Assembly: GCF_902705885.1 (NCBI RefSeq)
Contig: NZ_CACSIP010000015.1
Span: 46,518 to 110,517 of the forward strand
Length of the DNA stretch: 64,000 bases
Source: Mycolicibacterium austroafricanum
GTDB lineage: Bacteria > Actinomycetota > Actinomycetes > Mycobacteriales > Mycobacteriaceae
Direction of reading: 5' to 3'
This document shows, one piece after another, positions 37,004-47,328 of the stretch (the stretch's first letter is position 1; each line of letters starts with the position of its first letter). A program made the translations under genes and the position numbers. The notes under the pieces are model-generated. The model had not been told where the DNA came from and ran no database searches. It saw only the letters and a program-made list of their open reading frames with translations.

Positions 37004-37330
37004 ATGACGGTCAGCGCGATCAACATGTTCCGCCTGCGACCCGGGGTCAGTTCAGAAGAGTTCGAGAAGTTCTCGGTTGAGCTCGACCGTCCCACCTGTC
37101 TGGGGTTCGACGTCGTGGTCGGTTTCGAGGTCTTCCTGACCGAGAGCACCGAGAGCAGCGGCGTCGATGTCATCGAGGTCATGACGGTGACGTCCTGGCC
37201 GGAATGGGAGAAGGTGCGCGACGAGGCACCTGAACTCGAGGCCGTCGTCCGACGTTTCGACCAGCTCGTCGAACCCGGCAGCGTCTCGACCCTGTTTGCC
37301 CGCAAATCGCCACCCTCCCAGGAGATCTAG
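37004..37330 (+). CDS. small ferredoxin-like-fold protein, RedY/HapK-like
   Basis: A 108-residue protein starting MTVSAINMFRLRPGVSSEEFEKFSVELDRP, the pattern of dimeric alpha/beta-barrel (Dabb-like) proteins, and recalling RedY/HapK-like proteins of prodigiosin-type clusters. Such folds serve as small oxygenases, cyclases or heme-binding proteins; no clear catalytic residue can be named here. It lies one base after the aldehyde dehydrogenase stop and directly abuts the FAD oxidoreductase gene, so the three are certainly co-translated and probably work on the same intermediate. Confidence 0.65.
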   Translation: MTVSAINMFRLRPGVSSEEFEKFSVELDRPTCLGFDVVVGFEVFLTESTESSGVDVIEVMTVTSWPEWEKVRDEAPELEAVVRRFDQLVEPGSVSTLFARKSPPSQEI

Positions 37331-39073
37331 ATGCCTTCCACCCTCACAACAGCGATGGACTACGACGCCATCGTGATCGGCGCGGGCCACAACGGCCTGG
37401 TGACCGCGAACTATCTGGCACGTGCCGGAAGGCGCGTGCTGGTCCTGGAGGCCAGGCCGATCGTCGGTGGCGCCTGTGTCACCGAGGAACTGATCCCGGG
37501 GTCGAAGTGGTCGTCATGTGCCTTCATCGCCGGGCTGCTGCGACCTGAGATCATCGAAGAACTGGAACTGCAGCGGTTCGGCCTGGACCTCTACCAGGGT
37601 GATGCGTTGTCATTCAGTCTGTTCCGCGATGGCACATCCTTCACGATGTGGAAGGAGACCGACCGCACGCTGCGTGAGATCGAGAAGATCAACAAGAAGG
37701 ATGCCAGCGCGTTCCTCGACTTCGGAGTACGGCTGCAGCGGTTCGCCGGTCTGGTCACGCCGTACCTGCTCGCATCGCCTCCGGAGCGTTCGGAAGTCCT
37801 TGCTGCCTTCGAGGCCGCCGGCGAGCAGAACTTGTTCGACGAGTTCACCCTGCTCTCGGTCCGCGACCTCCTGGACCGCTATTTCGAGGACGAACGGCTC
37901 AAGAGCATGCTCACCTTCTTCGGAATGGTGTCCATCTTCGGCGGGCCGTCCACACCGGGCACGGCATACACCTACGGCCACCACTCCTGGGGTGAGTTCA
38001 ACGGCAACTTCGGACAGTTCGGCCTTGCCCGCGGCGGCATGGGGGCAATCAGTGAGGCTCTCGCTGCCGGAGCGCGGCACCACGGCGCGGTGATCCGTAC
38101 GTCGACCCCTGTTGACACGGTGATCGTCGATCGGGGTACTGCCACCGGAGTGCGTCTGGCGGACGGCTCGGTGATCACCGCCCATCAGATCTTCTCCAAT
38201 GCCGACCCGAAGCGGTCCCTGCTGCGACTCATCGAACCCGGTGTGCTGCCACCCGGACTCGTCCGCGACGTCGAGAACATCGACACCCGTGGCTCGATGG
38301 CCAGGATCCACCTCCTCGTCGACGAACTGCCGCAGTATCTGCCATTCCCCGACGCCAACGCCGGACCGCAGCACCACGGGCACCAACTGTTGGGGCCCAG
38401 CCGGGAGGCGTTCGAGGAGGCCGCCGAAGCGCAGCGGCGCGGCACCTTCCCCAGCACCTTCGTCATCGAAGCCGTCACCCAGTCGGTGACCGACGACTCG
38501 CTGGCGCCCGCGGGCCTGCACACGATGACGCTGGGCATACAGCAGCTTCCGTCAGAACTGACTGGGACAACCTGGGCGGCGGAGAAGGAGAAGTGGGCAG
38601 ATCTGGTTCTGGAGGACCTCTTCAGCTATGCGCCGAACCTCCGCGAGCACATCCTGGCCCGGGTGATCATCACGCCGGACGATCTGGACAGCGAGTACCT
38701 GATCACCGACGGCAACATCTTCCACGGCAGCATGATGCTCGATCAGCTGTTCGGGGCCCGACCGATCCCGGAGCTGGCGAACTACCGCACCCCCGTGCGC
38801 AATTACTACCTGTGCGGCTCCGGAACCCACCCGGGCGGTGGCGTCATGGGGGCCAACGGTCACAATGCGGCCAAAGTCGCCCTCGGCGACATCGCAGGTG
38901 TCACGAGACCGGCGCGGGCCGCAGGGGCGCCGACGGCCAACCGCACCCGGCCGTGGCAGCAGCGGCTGGTGGGCGCACTGATGTCCACCAGATCCGGTCG
39001 GTGGGTGAGCTACCAGGCAGCGCGCCAGCCCGCGCTGCGCAAGATCACCGCTTACGCTGCGCGCGTCCGGTGA
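37331..39073 (+). CDS. phytoene-desaturase-like FAD oxidoreductase
   Basis: A 580-residue flavoprotein of the phytoene desaturase/amine oxidase superfamily (PYROXD2-like group). The N-terminal FAD fold is AIVIGAGHNGLVTANYLARAGRRVLVLEA, and the C-terminal FAD-binding segment is YLCGSGTHPGGGVMGANGHNAA. Homologues are annotated as NAD(P)/FAD oxidoreductases without known substrate; no carotenoid genes are near, so oxidation of a C-N or C-C bond in a catabolic substrate is more plausible than carotenoid synthesis. The gene abuts its neighbour upstream and overlaps the dehydratase downstream by four bases. Confidence 0.85.
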   Translation: MPSTLTTAMDYDAIVIGAGHNGLVTANYLARAGRRVLVLEARPIVGGACVTEELIPGSKWSSCAFIAGLLRPEIIEELELQRFGLDLYQGDALSFSLFRDGTSFTMWKETDRTLREIEKINKKDASAFLDFGVRLQRFAGLVTPYLLASPPERSEVLAAFEAAGEQNLFDEFTLLSVRDLLDRYFEDERLKSMLTFFGMVSIFGGPSTPGTAYTYGHHSWGEFNGNFGQFGLARGGMGAISEALAAGARHHGAVIRTSTPVDTVIVDRGTATGVRLADGSVITAHQIFSNADPKRSLLRLIEPGVLPPGLVRDVENIDTRGSMARIHLLVDELPQYLPFPDANAGPQHHGHQLLGPSREAFEEAAEAQRRGTFPSTFVIEAVTQSVTDDSLAPAGLHTMTLGIQQLPSELTGTTWAAEKEKWADLVLEDLFSYAPNLREHILARVIITPDDLDSEYLITDGNIFHGSMMLDQLFGARPIPELANYRTPVRNYYLCGSGTHPGGGVMGANGHNAAKVALGDIAGVTRPARAAGAPTANRTRPWQQRLVGALMSTRSGRWVSYQAARQPALRKITAYAARVR

Positions 39074-40851
39074 CGGCCCGCGAACAACAGAAGCCCGTGC
39101 AGGCACCGCCACCCGGTTTGAGAAGCGCCAAATGGTTTGCCGGGAAGGATGTTCCCGGATTTGTCCACCGCTCGGCGATGCGCGCGTCGGGGTTCTCCCG
39201 GATGGCGTTCGAGGGGCGGCCCATCGTCGGCATCTGCAACTCGTGGTCCGAAGTGGTCAATTGCAACATGCACTTTCGTGGCCTTGCCGACTCGGTACGT
39301 CGCGGGGTGCTGGCGGCGGGCGGATTCCCTCTGGAGTTTCCCACCATCTCCCTCGGTGAACAGTTGATGAAACCGACCACCATGCTGTTCCGCAACCTGA
39401 TGGCGATGGACGTCGAAGAGTCCATTCGCGCCTACCCGTTCGACTCGGTGGTTCTGCTGGGCGGGTGTGACAAGACTGTGCCCGCGCAGCTGATGGGAGC
39501 AGCCAGCGCCGATGTCCCGGCGATCGTGCTGACCGGGGGACCGGCGGCGCCTGCCGTGTTCGCCGGTAAGCAGCTCGGGGTGGGCACGGACCTGTGGGAG
39601 TACATCGACGACGTCCGCGCCGGACGGATGTCGATGGTCGACTACGAGCGACTGGAAGCGGCGGCAGGCCCGTCACGAGGACACTGTCCGGAGATGGGCA
39701 CCGCCTCCACGATGGCGACCCTCGTCGAGGGTCTCGGCATGACCCTGCCCGGCACGGCGGCGATACCGGCCATGGACTCGCGGCGGATGCAGGCCGCTGA
39801 GGAATGTGGGGCACGCGCCGTCGGGTTGGCGCTCGAAGGGTTGCGCCCCTCGGATGTGCTGACCACGGAAGCCTTCGACAACGCCATCACCCTGATGCTC
39901 GCCGTGGGCGGCTCCACCAACGCGATCGTGCACCTGCTGGCGATCGCCGGCCGGGTGGGAGTTCCTCTGTCCCTGGACCGGTTTCACGAGATCTCCGCCC
40001 GCACCCCACTTGTGGTGAACGTGCGGCCCGCCGGTCAGCATCTCGTCGAGCAGGTGTTTCACGCGGGCGGTATCCCCGCAGTCATGAGATCGATCGAATC
40101 GCTGCTGCACGTCGACGCCCGGACTGTCACGGGAAAGACCGTCTCCGAGAACCTGCCCGCCGGTGCAGCCGCTGATACCTCGATCATCGCCCCGCTGAGC
40201 TCGCCGTTCCAGCCCGCACAGGGCCTTGCGGTGGTGCGTGGCAATCTCGCACCCCTCGGTGCGGTGATCAAATGCAGCGCAGCCACTCCCGAGCTCCTGG
40301 TGCACCGGGGGCCGGCAGTGGTGTTCGAGAACATGAAAGATCTGTTGGCACGCTTCGACGACCCCGACCTCGAGGTGACACCGGATTCCGTTCTGGTCCT
40401 CCGTTCCGCCGGTCCCCGGGGGGCACCCGGAATGCCCGAATGGGGTCAACTGCCGATTCCGACCAAGCTGCTGAAAACGGGTGTGACCGACATGGTTCGG
40501 ATCTCCGACGCCCGGATGAGCGGAACCGCCTACGGGACCTGTGTCCTGCACGTCAGCCCGGAATCGGCGGCGGGAGGCCCGTTGGGTCTGGTCCGCGACG
40601 GCGACGTCATCGCACTCGACGCGTTCGCCGGCAAACTCGACGTCCTGGTGTCGGAGGCTGAACTGGAGGCGCGCCGAGCGGCTCCGGCCCCTCCGGCGCT
40701 GAACCGGCCAGTCCGAGGTTATGCCGCCTTGTACGTCGATCGAGTGCTGCAGGCGCACCAGGGATGTGACTTCGACTTTCTGGCCGGACGTTCACAGAAC
40801 CCCGCAGACGAACCGGACGCGGTCTTCGACGGCTGGGTCGGCGGTTGGTGA
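39070..40851 (+). CDS. IlvD/Edd-family dehydratase
   Basis: A 593-residue iron-sulfur dehydratase of the dihydroxy-acid/sugar-acid dehydratase family. Cluster-ligand cysteines are seen in IVGICNSWSEV, LLGGCDKTVPAQ and RGHCPEMGTASTM; GGSTNAIVHLLAIAGR and the C-terminal ISDARMSGTAYGT are also diagnostic. The GTG start overlaps the FAD gene stop (GTGA). A housekeeping IlvD is usually elsewhere, so this copy probably acts on a sugar acid or other 2,3-dihydroxy acid, yielding a 2-oxo-3-deoxy acid, which is exactly the type of substrate the nearby aldolase cleaves. Confidence 0.88.
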   Translation: MTAREQQKPVQAPPPGLRSAKWFAGKDVPGFVHRSAMRASGFSRMAFEGRPIVGICNSWSEVVNCNMHFRGLADSVRRGVLAAGGFPLEFPTISLGEQLMKPTTMLFRNLMAMDVEESIRAYPFDSVVLLGGCDKTVPAQLMGAASADVPAIVLTGGPAAPAVFAGKQLGVGTDLWEYIDDVRAGRMSMVDYERLEAAAGPSRGHCPEMGTASTMATLVEGLGMTLPGTAAIPAMDSRRMQAAEECGARAVGLALEGLRPSDVLTTEAFDNAITLMLAVGGSTNAIVHLLAIAGRVGVPLSLDRFHEISARTPLVVNVRPAGQHLVEQVFHAGGIPAVMRSIESLLHVDARTVTGKTVSENLPAGAAADTSIIAPLSSPFQPAQGLAVVRGNLAPLGAVIKCSAATPELLVHRGPAVVFENMKDLLARFDDPDLEVTPDSVLVLRSAGPRGAPGMPEWGQLPIPTKLLKTGVTDMVRISDARMSGTAYGTCVLHVSPESAAGGPLGLVRDGDVIALDAFAGKLDVLVSEAELEARRAAPAPPALNRPVRGYAALYVDRVLQAHQGCDFDFLAGRSQNPADEPDAVFDGWVGGW

Positions 40852-40863
40852 ACCGGCAGTGCC

Positions 40864-43299
<2,436 letters not shown>

Positions 43300-43359
43300 G
43301 TCTGCCCCCTTCGGTTCGGTTTATCGGGTACCAGCTTGTCAGGTGAGCGCAGAACGTGG

Positions 43360-44838
43360 TCACGCACCGGTCTCGACGTCGTCGGCCGTGAGCGCGGGGG
43401 CGGGTGCGTGCAGCGGTAGGCAGACGATGAACTTGGTTTCCCCGGGCCGCGATTCCACCGACAGGTTGCCATGGTGCTTCTCGACCACGATGCGCCATGC
43501 CAGATCGAGGCCGAGCCCGGTGCCCTCGCCGAACGGCTTGGTGGTGAAGAACGGCGTGAAGATCCGCTCGATGATGTCCTCCGGGATGCCGGGACCGTCG
43601 TCAGCGATCTCCACCCTGACCGTGCTCTCACTCTCGCGCATGGTGCGGATCGTCAGGGTGCCGTGCCCGCCCATCGCCTGGATCGCGTTGTCGATGATGT
43701 TGGTCCACACCTGGTTGAGGTCACCCGGGTAGCAGCCCAGCTCGGGCAGCGACTTGTCGTACTCCTTGACGAGCTTGACGGGGGTGTCCTTACCGATCTT
43801 GCCGCCGAACATCATCAGCGTGCTGTGCAGCAGTTCGTGGATGTCGGCGGTCTGGTAGGGCGCACGGTCCATCTGCGAGTACTGCTTGGCGCCGGCCAGA
43901 AGCGCGGAGATCCGCTTGCTGGCCTCGGCGATCTGGTTCATCAGCAACTCGTTGTCGATGGTGTACTTCAGCCAGCCGATCGCGCCCGGCAGCGTCGCCG
44001 AACAGTCGACGTCGTCGATCGACGCCTCGACGCGTTCCAGCCAGTCCACGTCGAGACCTGCCTCGACGAACGTGGGTGCGTAGTCCCACGCCGCCGCGAT
44101 CCCGTGATCGTCGAGCCAGTCCCCGATCTGATCCTCCCGGTCGGAGGTCTCCAGCGCCGAAAGTTCCTGCGACTTCGACTTGGCCACCTGCTCGGCCACC
44201 TCGTCCTGGATGCTGACCAGTACTTTCAACGCGGCCGGCGTGAACTTCCCATCGGCGAGCATCGCGAGCTTGTGGCGCATCTTGCCGACGCCCTCACGCA
44301 GGTCGGCCACCGCGCGCGCGGTGGCGCCGGCAGGGTTGTTGAGCTGGTGGGTCAGGCCTGCCGACAGCTGCCCCAGGGCCAGCAGCTTCTCCCGCTGGCC
44401 GAGGATCTGGCGTTGCCGAAGCCCACCGACCATGTGGCCCTCCAGCAGGTGCACCGCCATCGGGAACTGGCTTTTCATGAACTCGGCGAACGCGTCTGCG
44501 TCCAGAACGAAGAACTTCGACGGGCGGGTCACTCGCACCGTCGCCTGGTAGACGTGCTGTTCATCCCCGGGGATGTAGGCCGACCAGGCGCCGCAATAGA
44601 CGCCGCGCTGCGTCGTTCGGTTGGTCTCGATGTCGACCCCGCCGGAGCGTTTCGACATCACCAGTTCGCCTTCGATCAGCACGTAGAAGCAGGTCGCCGG
44701 CTCTCCCTCGATGTGGATCGGGCCCGGCTGGAAGGTCGCGATGTGGCCGTTGTCGCACAACGTCTGCAGCTGTTCGTCGGTCAACGCCTCAAACAGGAAC
44801 AGCGTGCGCAGCTCGTCAGGGAGGCATTTGTCGCCCAT
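43360..44838 (-). CDS. histidine kinase with N-terminal cyclic-nucleotide-binding-type domain
   Basis: A 492-residue soluble sensor kinase. Residues about 12-130 form a cyclic-nucleotide-binding (CRP-like) beta-roll (FQPGPIHIEGEPATCFYVLIEGELVMSKR). A HisKA-like segment follows with His164 in LGQLSAGLTHQLNNPAG, then a long helical insert, and a HATPase domain with NIIDNAIQAM, DDGPGIPEDI and TKPFGEGTGLGLDLAW. The conserved arginine of the cAMP-binding cassette is not obvious, so it may sense something other than cAMP. It lies downstream of the response-regulator/flavoprotein fusion and is its likely partner. Confidence 0.88.
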   Translation of the reverse strand: MGDKCLPDELRTLFLFEALTDEQLQTLCDNGHIATFQPGPIHIEGEPATCFYVLIEGELVMSKRSGGVDIETNRTTQRGVYCGAWSAYIPGDEQHVYQATVRVTRPSKFFVLDADAFAEFMKSQFPMAVHLLEGHMVGGLRQRQILGQREKLLALGQLSAGLTHQLNNPAGATARAVADLREGVGKMRHKLAMLADGKFTPAALKVLVSIQDEVAEQVAKSKSQELSALETSDREDQIGDWLDDHGIAAAWDYAPTFVEAGLDVDWLERVEASIDDVDCSATLPGAIGWLKYTIDNELLMNQIAEASKRISALLAGAKQYSQMDRAPYQTADIHELLHSTLMMFGGKIGKDTPVKLVKEYDKSLPELGCYPGDLNQVWTNIIDNAIQAMGGHGTLTIRTMRESESTVRVEIADDGPGIPEDIIERIFTPFFTTKPFGEGTGLGLDLAWRIVVEKHHGNLSVESRPGETKFIVCLPLHAPAPALTADDVETGA

Positions 44839-44850
44839 ACGTGGTCCTTC

Positions 44851-44994
44851 CTATGACCTTGCGGGCTCGACCGTAAGGGGCAGTGTCGTAATGAAACGCG
44901 TGGTAATGAAACGCGTATCGCCGGGGTTTGATTCCGCCCCCAGGCTGCCGCGGTGCCTGTCGATGATCCGGGCCGCGACGTCGCAGGTGCTCAT
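44851..44994 (-). pseudogene. histidine-kinase C-terminal fragment (47 codons)
   Basis: ATG at 44994 overlaps the stop of the regulator/flavoprotein gene (ATGA) and opens a 47-residue frame whose centre, ARIIDRHRGSLGAESNPGDTRF, is plainly the last part of a HATPase domain (compare WRIVVEKHHGNLSVESRPGETKF in the next kinase). It lacks all catalytic motifs upstream of that point. It looks like the remnant of a second kinase deleted internally, though the ATGA junction would still allow translation. A 15-base in-frame tandem duplication (TRFIT twice) lies within it. Confidence 0.7.
44888..44917. repeat. 15-bp tandem duplication
   Basis: GTAATGAAACGCGT(G/A) occurs twice head-to-tail at 44888-44902 and 44903-44917, differing at the last base. 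It duplicates five codons in the kinase fragment. Confidence 0.85.
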
Positions 44995-46664
44995 GTCTCG
45001 GCGAGGTAGCGGTGGACCAACATGACCGCCATCGACCCTTCGCCGACGGCGGCGGCCACCCGCTTGGCGGAGTCGGCGCGCACATCCCCGGCGACGAACA
45101 CCCCGGGAACACTGGATTCCAGGTGGTGCGGCGGCCTCTCCAGCGTCCAGCCGCTGATGTCACGCAGATCGGGGCCGGACAGGATGAACCCGTGGTCGTC
45201 CCGCACCACCACGCCGTCGAGCCACTCGGTGCGGGGTTCGGCGCCGATGAAGATGAACATTCGCCCGCACCGGAATTCCTCGCGAATCCCGGTCTTGGTG
45301 TTCTCCAGGCAGATGCCCTCGAGGTGGCCGTTGCCCTTGGCCGCGTGCACCACAGTGTGCGGCAGCTCCTTGATGTTGTCCCGCGCCCTGATCTGTTGGA
45401 TCAGGTAGTGCGACATCGAGTCCTCGAGGGTGCGCCTGCTGACGATGGTCACCGATTTTGCGGTGCGCGACAGGTACATCGCGGCCTGCCCGGCCGAGTT
45501 GGCCCCACCGATGACGTAGACCTCGTCGCCGTCGCAGTCGGCCGCCACCGACGTGGTGGCCCCGTAGTAGACGCCCGCCCCGGTCAGTCCGGCGCAGCCT
45601 TCCGCCGTCAGCTGCCGGTATTCCACGCCCATCGCCAGGATCACCGCGCGGGTGCCGATCGACCGGCCGTCGGACAGGTGCACGGTTCGGGCGACGCCGT
45701 CGATCTCCAGGCCCGTGACCTCGGCCGCGGTGATCAGCTCGGCCTCGAACTTCTCGGCCTGCCTGCGCGCCCGCTCGGCGAGCTGTGAGCCGGACAGGCC
45801 ATCCGGGAAGCCGAGGTAGTTCTCGATGCGCGAGCTCTGCCCGGCCTGACCGCCGGTGGCGGTGCGCTCGATGAGCACGGTCTTGAGTCCTTCGGAGGCG
45901 CCGTAGACCGCCGCCGCCAGGCCTGCGGGTCCGCCGCCGATCACCACCAGGTCGTAGAAATCACCGGCCGGGGTGGTGGTCAGCCCCAGCGTCGCCGCCA
46001 AGTCCGCATCGGTGGGGTCGATGAGCGTCTCACCCTGTTCGGTGATCACCACCGGCAGCGTCAGGCCGTCCTGTCCGGCAGCCTCGAGCAGCTTGGCGCC
46101 TTTTGGTTCGTCGGAGCGAAACCATGTGTAGAACAACCTGTTTCGGGCCAGGAACTCGCGCACCTCGGAGGAACGCGCGTTCCACGGGTGACCGATGATC
46201 TTGGTGTGCGGGATCGCGCGGTCGCCGCTGGCCCGCCACGCCTCGATCAGCGCGTCGATCACCGGGTAGAGCTTCTCCTCCGGGGGGTCCCAGGGTTTGA
46301 GCAAGTAGTGGTCGAGGTCAACGACGTTGATGGCGTCGATCGCTGCGTGGGTGTCGGCGTAGGCGGTGAGCAGCACCCGCCTGGCGGCCGGGAAGATGTC
46401 CATCGCGGCTTCGAGGAACTCGATGCCGCTCATCTGCGGCATCCGGTAGTCGGCGACGAAGACCGCCACCGTCTCGCCGCGCAGCTTCAGTTCGTTGAGT
46501 GTCTCCAGCGCGTCGGGACCCGACTCCGCGCGTACGATGCGGTAGTTCTCACCGTAGTGACGGCGCAGGTCGCGGGCGACGGCACGGGACACCGCGGGGT
46601 CGTCGTCGACGGTCAAGATCACGGGTTTTCTTGGGGCACTGCCGGGGCCGGTCATCGCGCTCAA
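44991..46664 (-). CDS. response regulator fused to thioredoxin-reductase-like FAD protein
   Basis: A 557-residue fusion. Residues 14-140 are a receiver domain (LTVDDDP, phospho-acceptor Asp72 in VADYRMPQMSG, LLTAYAD, LLKPWDPP). Residues 152-230 resemble a thioredoxin/glutaredoxin fold without cysteines. Residues 236-557 are a thioredoxin-reductase-like module with FAD motif VIGGGPAG (242-249), NADPH motif VIGGANSAGQAA, and C-terminal GVFVAGDVRADSAKRVAAAVGEG. The CxxC dithiol expected near GVYYGATTS is missing, so it cannot act as a classic thioredoxin reductase. Phosphorylation-controlled flavin or NADPH sensing is a reasonable inference. Confidence 0.88.
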   Translation of the reverse strand: MSAMTGPGSAPRKPVILTVDDDPAVSRAVARDLRRHYGENYRIVRAESGPDALETLNELKLRGETVAVFVADYRMPQMSGIEFLEAAMDIFPAARRVLLTAYADTHAAIDAINVVDLDHYLLKPWDPPEEKLYPVIDALIEAWRASGDRAIPHTKIIGHPWNARSSEVREFLARNRLFYTWFRSDEPKGAKLLEAAGQDGLTLPVVITEQGETLIDPTDADLAATLGLTTTPAGDFYDLVVIGGGPAGLAAAVYGASEGLKTVLIERTATGGQAGQSSRIENYLGFPDGLSGSQLAERARRQAEKFEAELITAAEVTGLEIDGVARTVHLSDGRSIGTRAVILAMGVEYRQLTAEGCAGLTGAGVYYGATTSVAADCDGDEVYVIGGANSAGQAAMYLSRTAKSVTIVSRRTLEDSMSHYLIQQIRARDNIKELPHTVVHAAKGNGHLEGICLENTKTGIREEFRCGRMFIFIGAEPRTEWLDGVVVRDDHGFILSGPDLRDISGWTLERPPHHLESSVPGVFVAGDVRADSAKRVAAAVGEGSMAVMLVHRYLAET

Positions 46665-46709
46665 TTATGCGCCCGATGTCCAGTCGATAACCGGGCACGA
46701 GAGCGGGCG

Positions 46710-47168
46710 CTAGTTGTCCTCGTCCTCGATGAGGTGAACGGCGGCTTCCTCGGCCGAGGCCGCACCGCCGTCGACACCGACATCCTCGGCCACCAGATCG
46801 GCTTCGGCATCCTCACCGAATCCCCGGTCCGGTGCCAGGAGTCGACCTGCTCGAGACCGTCCCACCTCCCGCCGCCGCGGGAACTCGGCCTCCCGCTCGG
46901 ACTCGTCGGCGCACTGTCGGTCGGATTCGTCGTACAGGACGCCGAGGCGCGATGCCGGATCCGGCTCCTGCTCGGCAAGGAGCTGGTCCATGCTCTCCGG
47001 CGGGCCGAAGGCCCCGGGACCGTACGGACGCTCCGGCGGCGAGTACCCCTCGTCGAGAAGGTCGGCGCCGCCGCGGTCGACCAGCGTGTCCTCGGGTTCC
47101 AGTTGGTTCTCGACGTCCACGCTGTATTCGCCCGGCGCAGGTCCGGTGGCGTAATTCGATGTGCTCAT
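46710..47168 (-). CDS. DUF5709 family protein
   Basis: A 152-residue acidic, probably disordered cytosolic protein. The N-terminal half (YATGPAPGEYSVDVENQLEPEDTLVDRGGADLLDEGYSPPERP) is the hallmark of the actinobacterial DUF5709 family, and the C-terminal half is rich in Glu, Asp and Ala. Function is unknown; no catalytic or membrane feature is visible. The ATG at 47168 is chosen because the family homology starts there. It is divergent from the alpha/beta hydrolase gene. Confidence 0.8.
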   Translation of the reverse strand: MSTSNYATGPAPGEYSVDVENQLEPEDTLVDRGGADLLDEGYSPPERPYGPGAFGPPESMDQLLAEQEPDPASRLGVLYDESDRQCADESEREAEFPRRREVGRSRAGRLLAPDRGFGEDAEADLVAEDVGVDGGAASAEEAAVHLIEDEDN

Positions 47169-47328
47169 GACGATGTCCTCATGTCGATGTCCATCCTCAG
47201 CTGCCGCCGGTTGTCGATCTAGGGCCGTTGGGCCTCCCGCGAGGCGACGTTGGGCCCGAAGAACAGAGGTGACTCGCTGTGACCAAGGCCTCCTGCGGGT
47301 GAAGTGGCCCGTCGCTACCGTCGAAGGC

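Noticed and set aside
43471..44856. Long open frame (461 codons) on the plus strand opposite the CRP-domain histidine kinase
   Set aside because: Composition is typical of a shadow frame, and the minus strand has complete kinase motifs.
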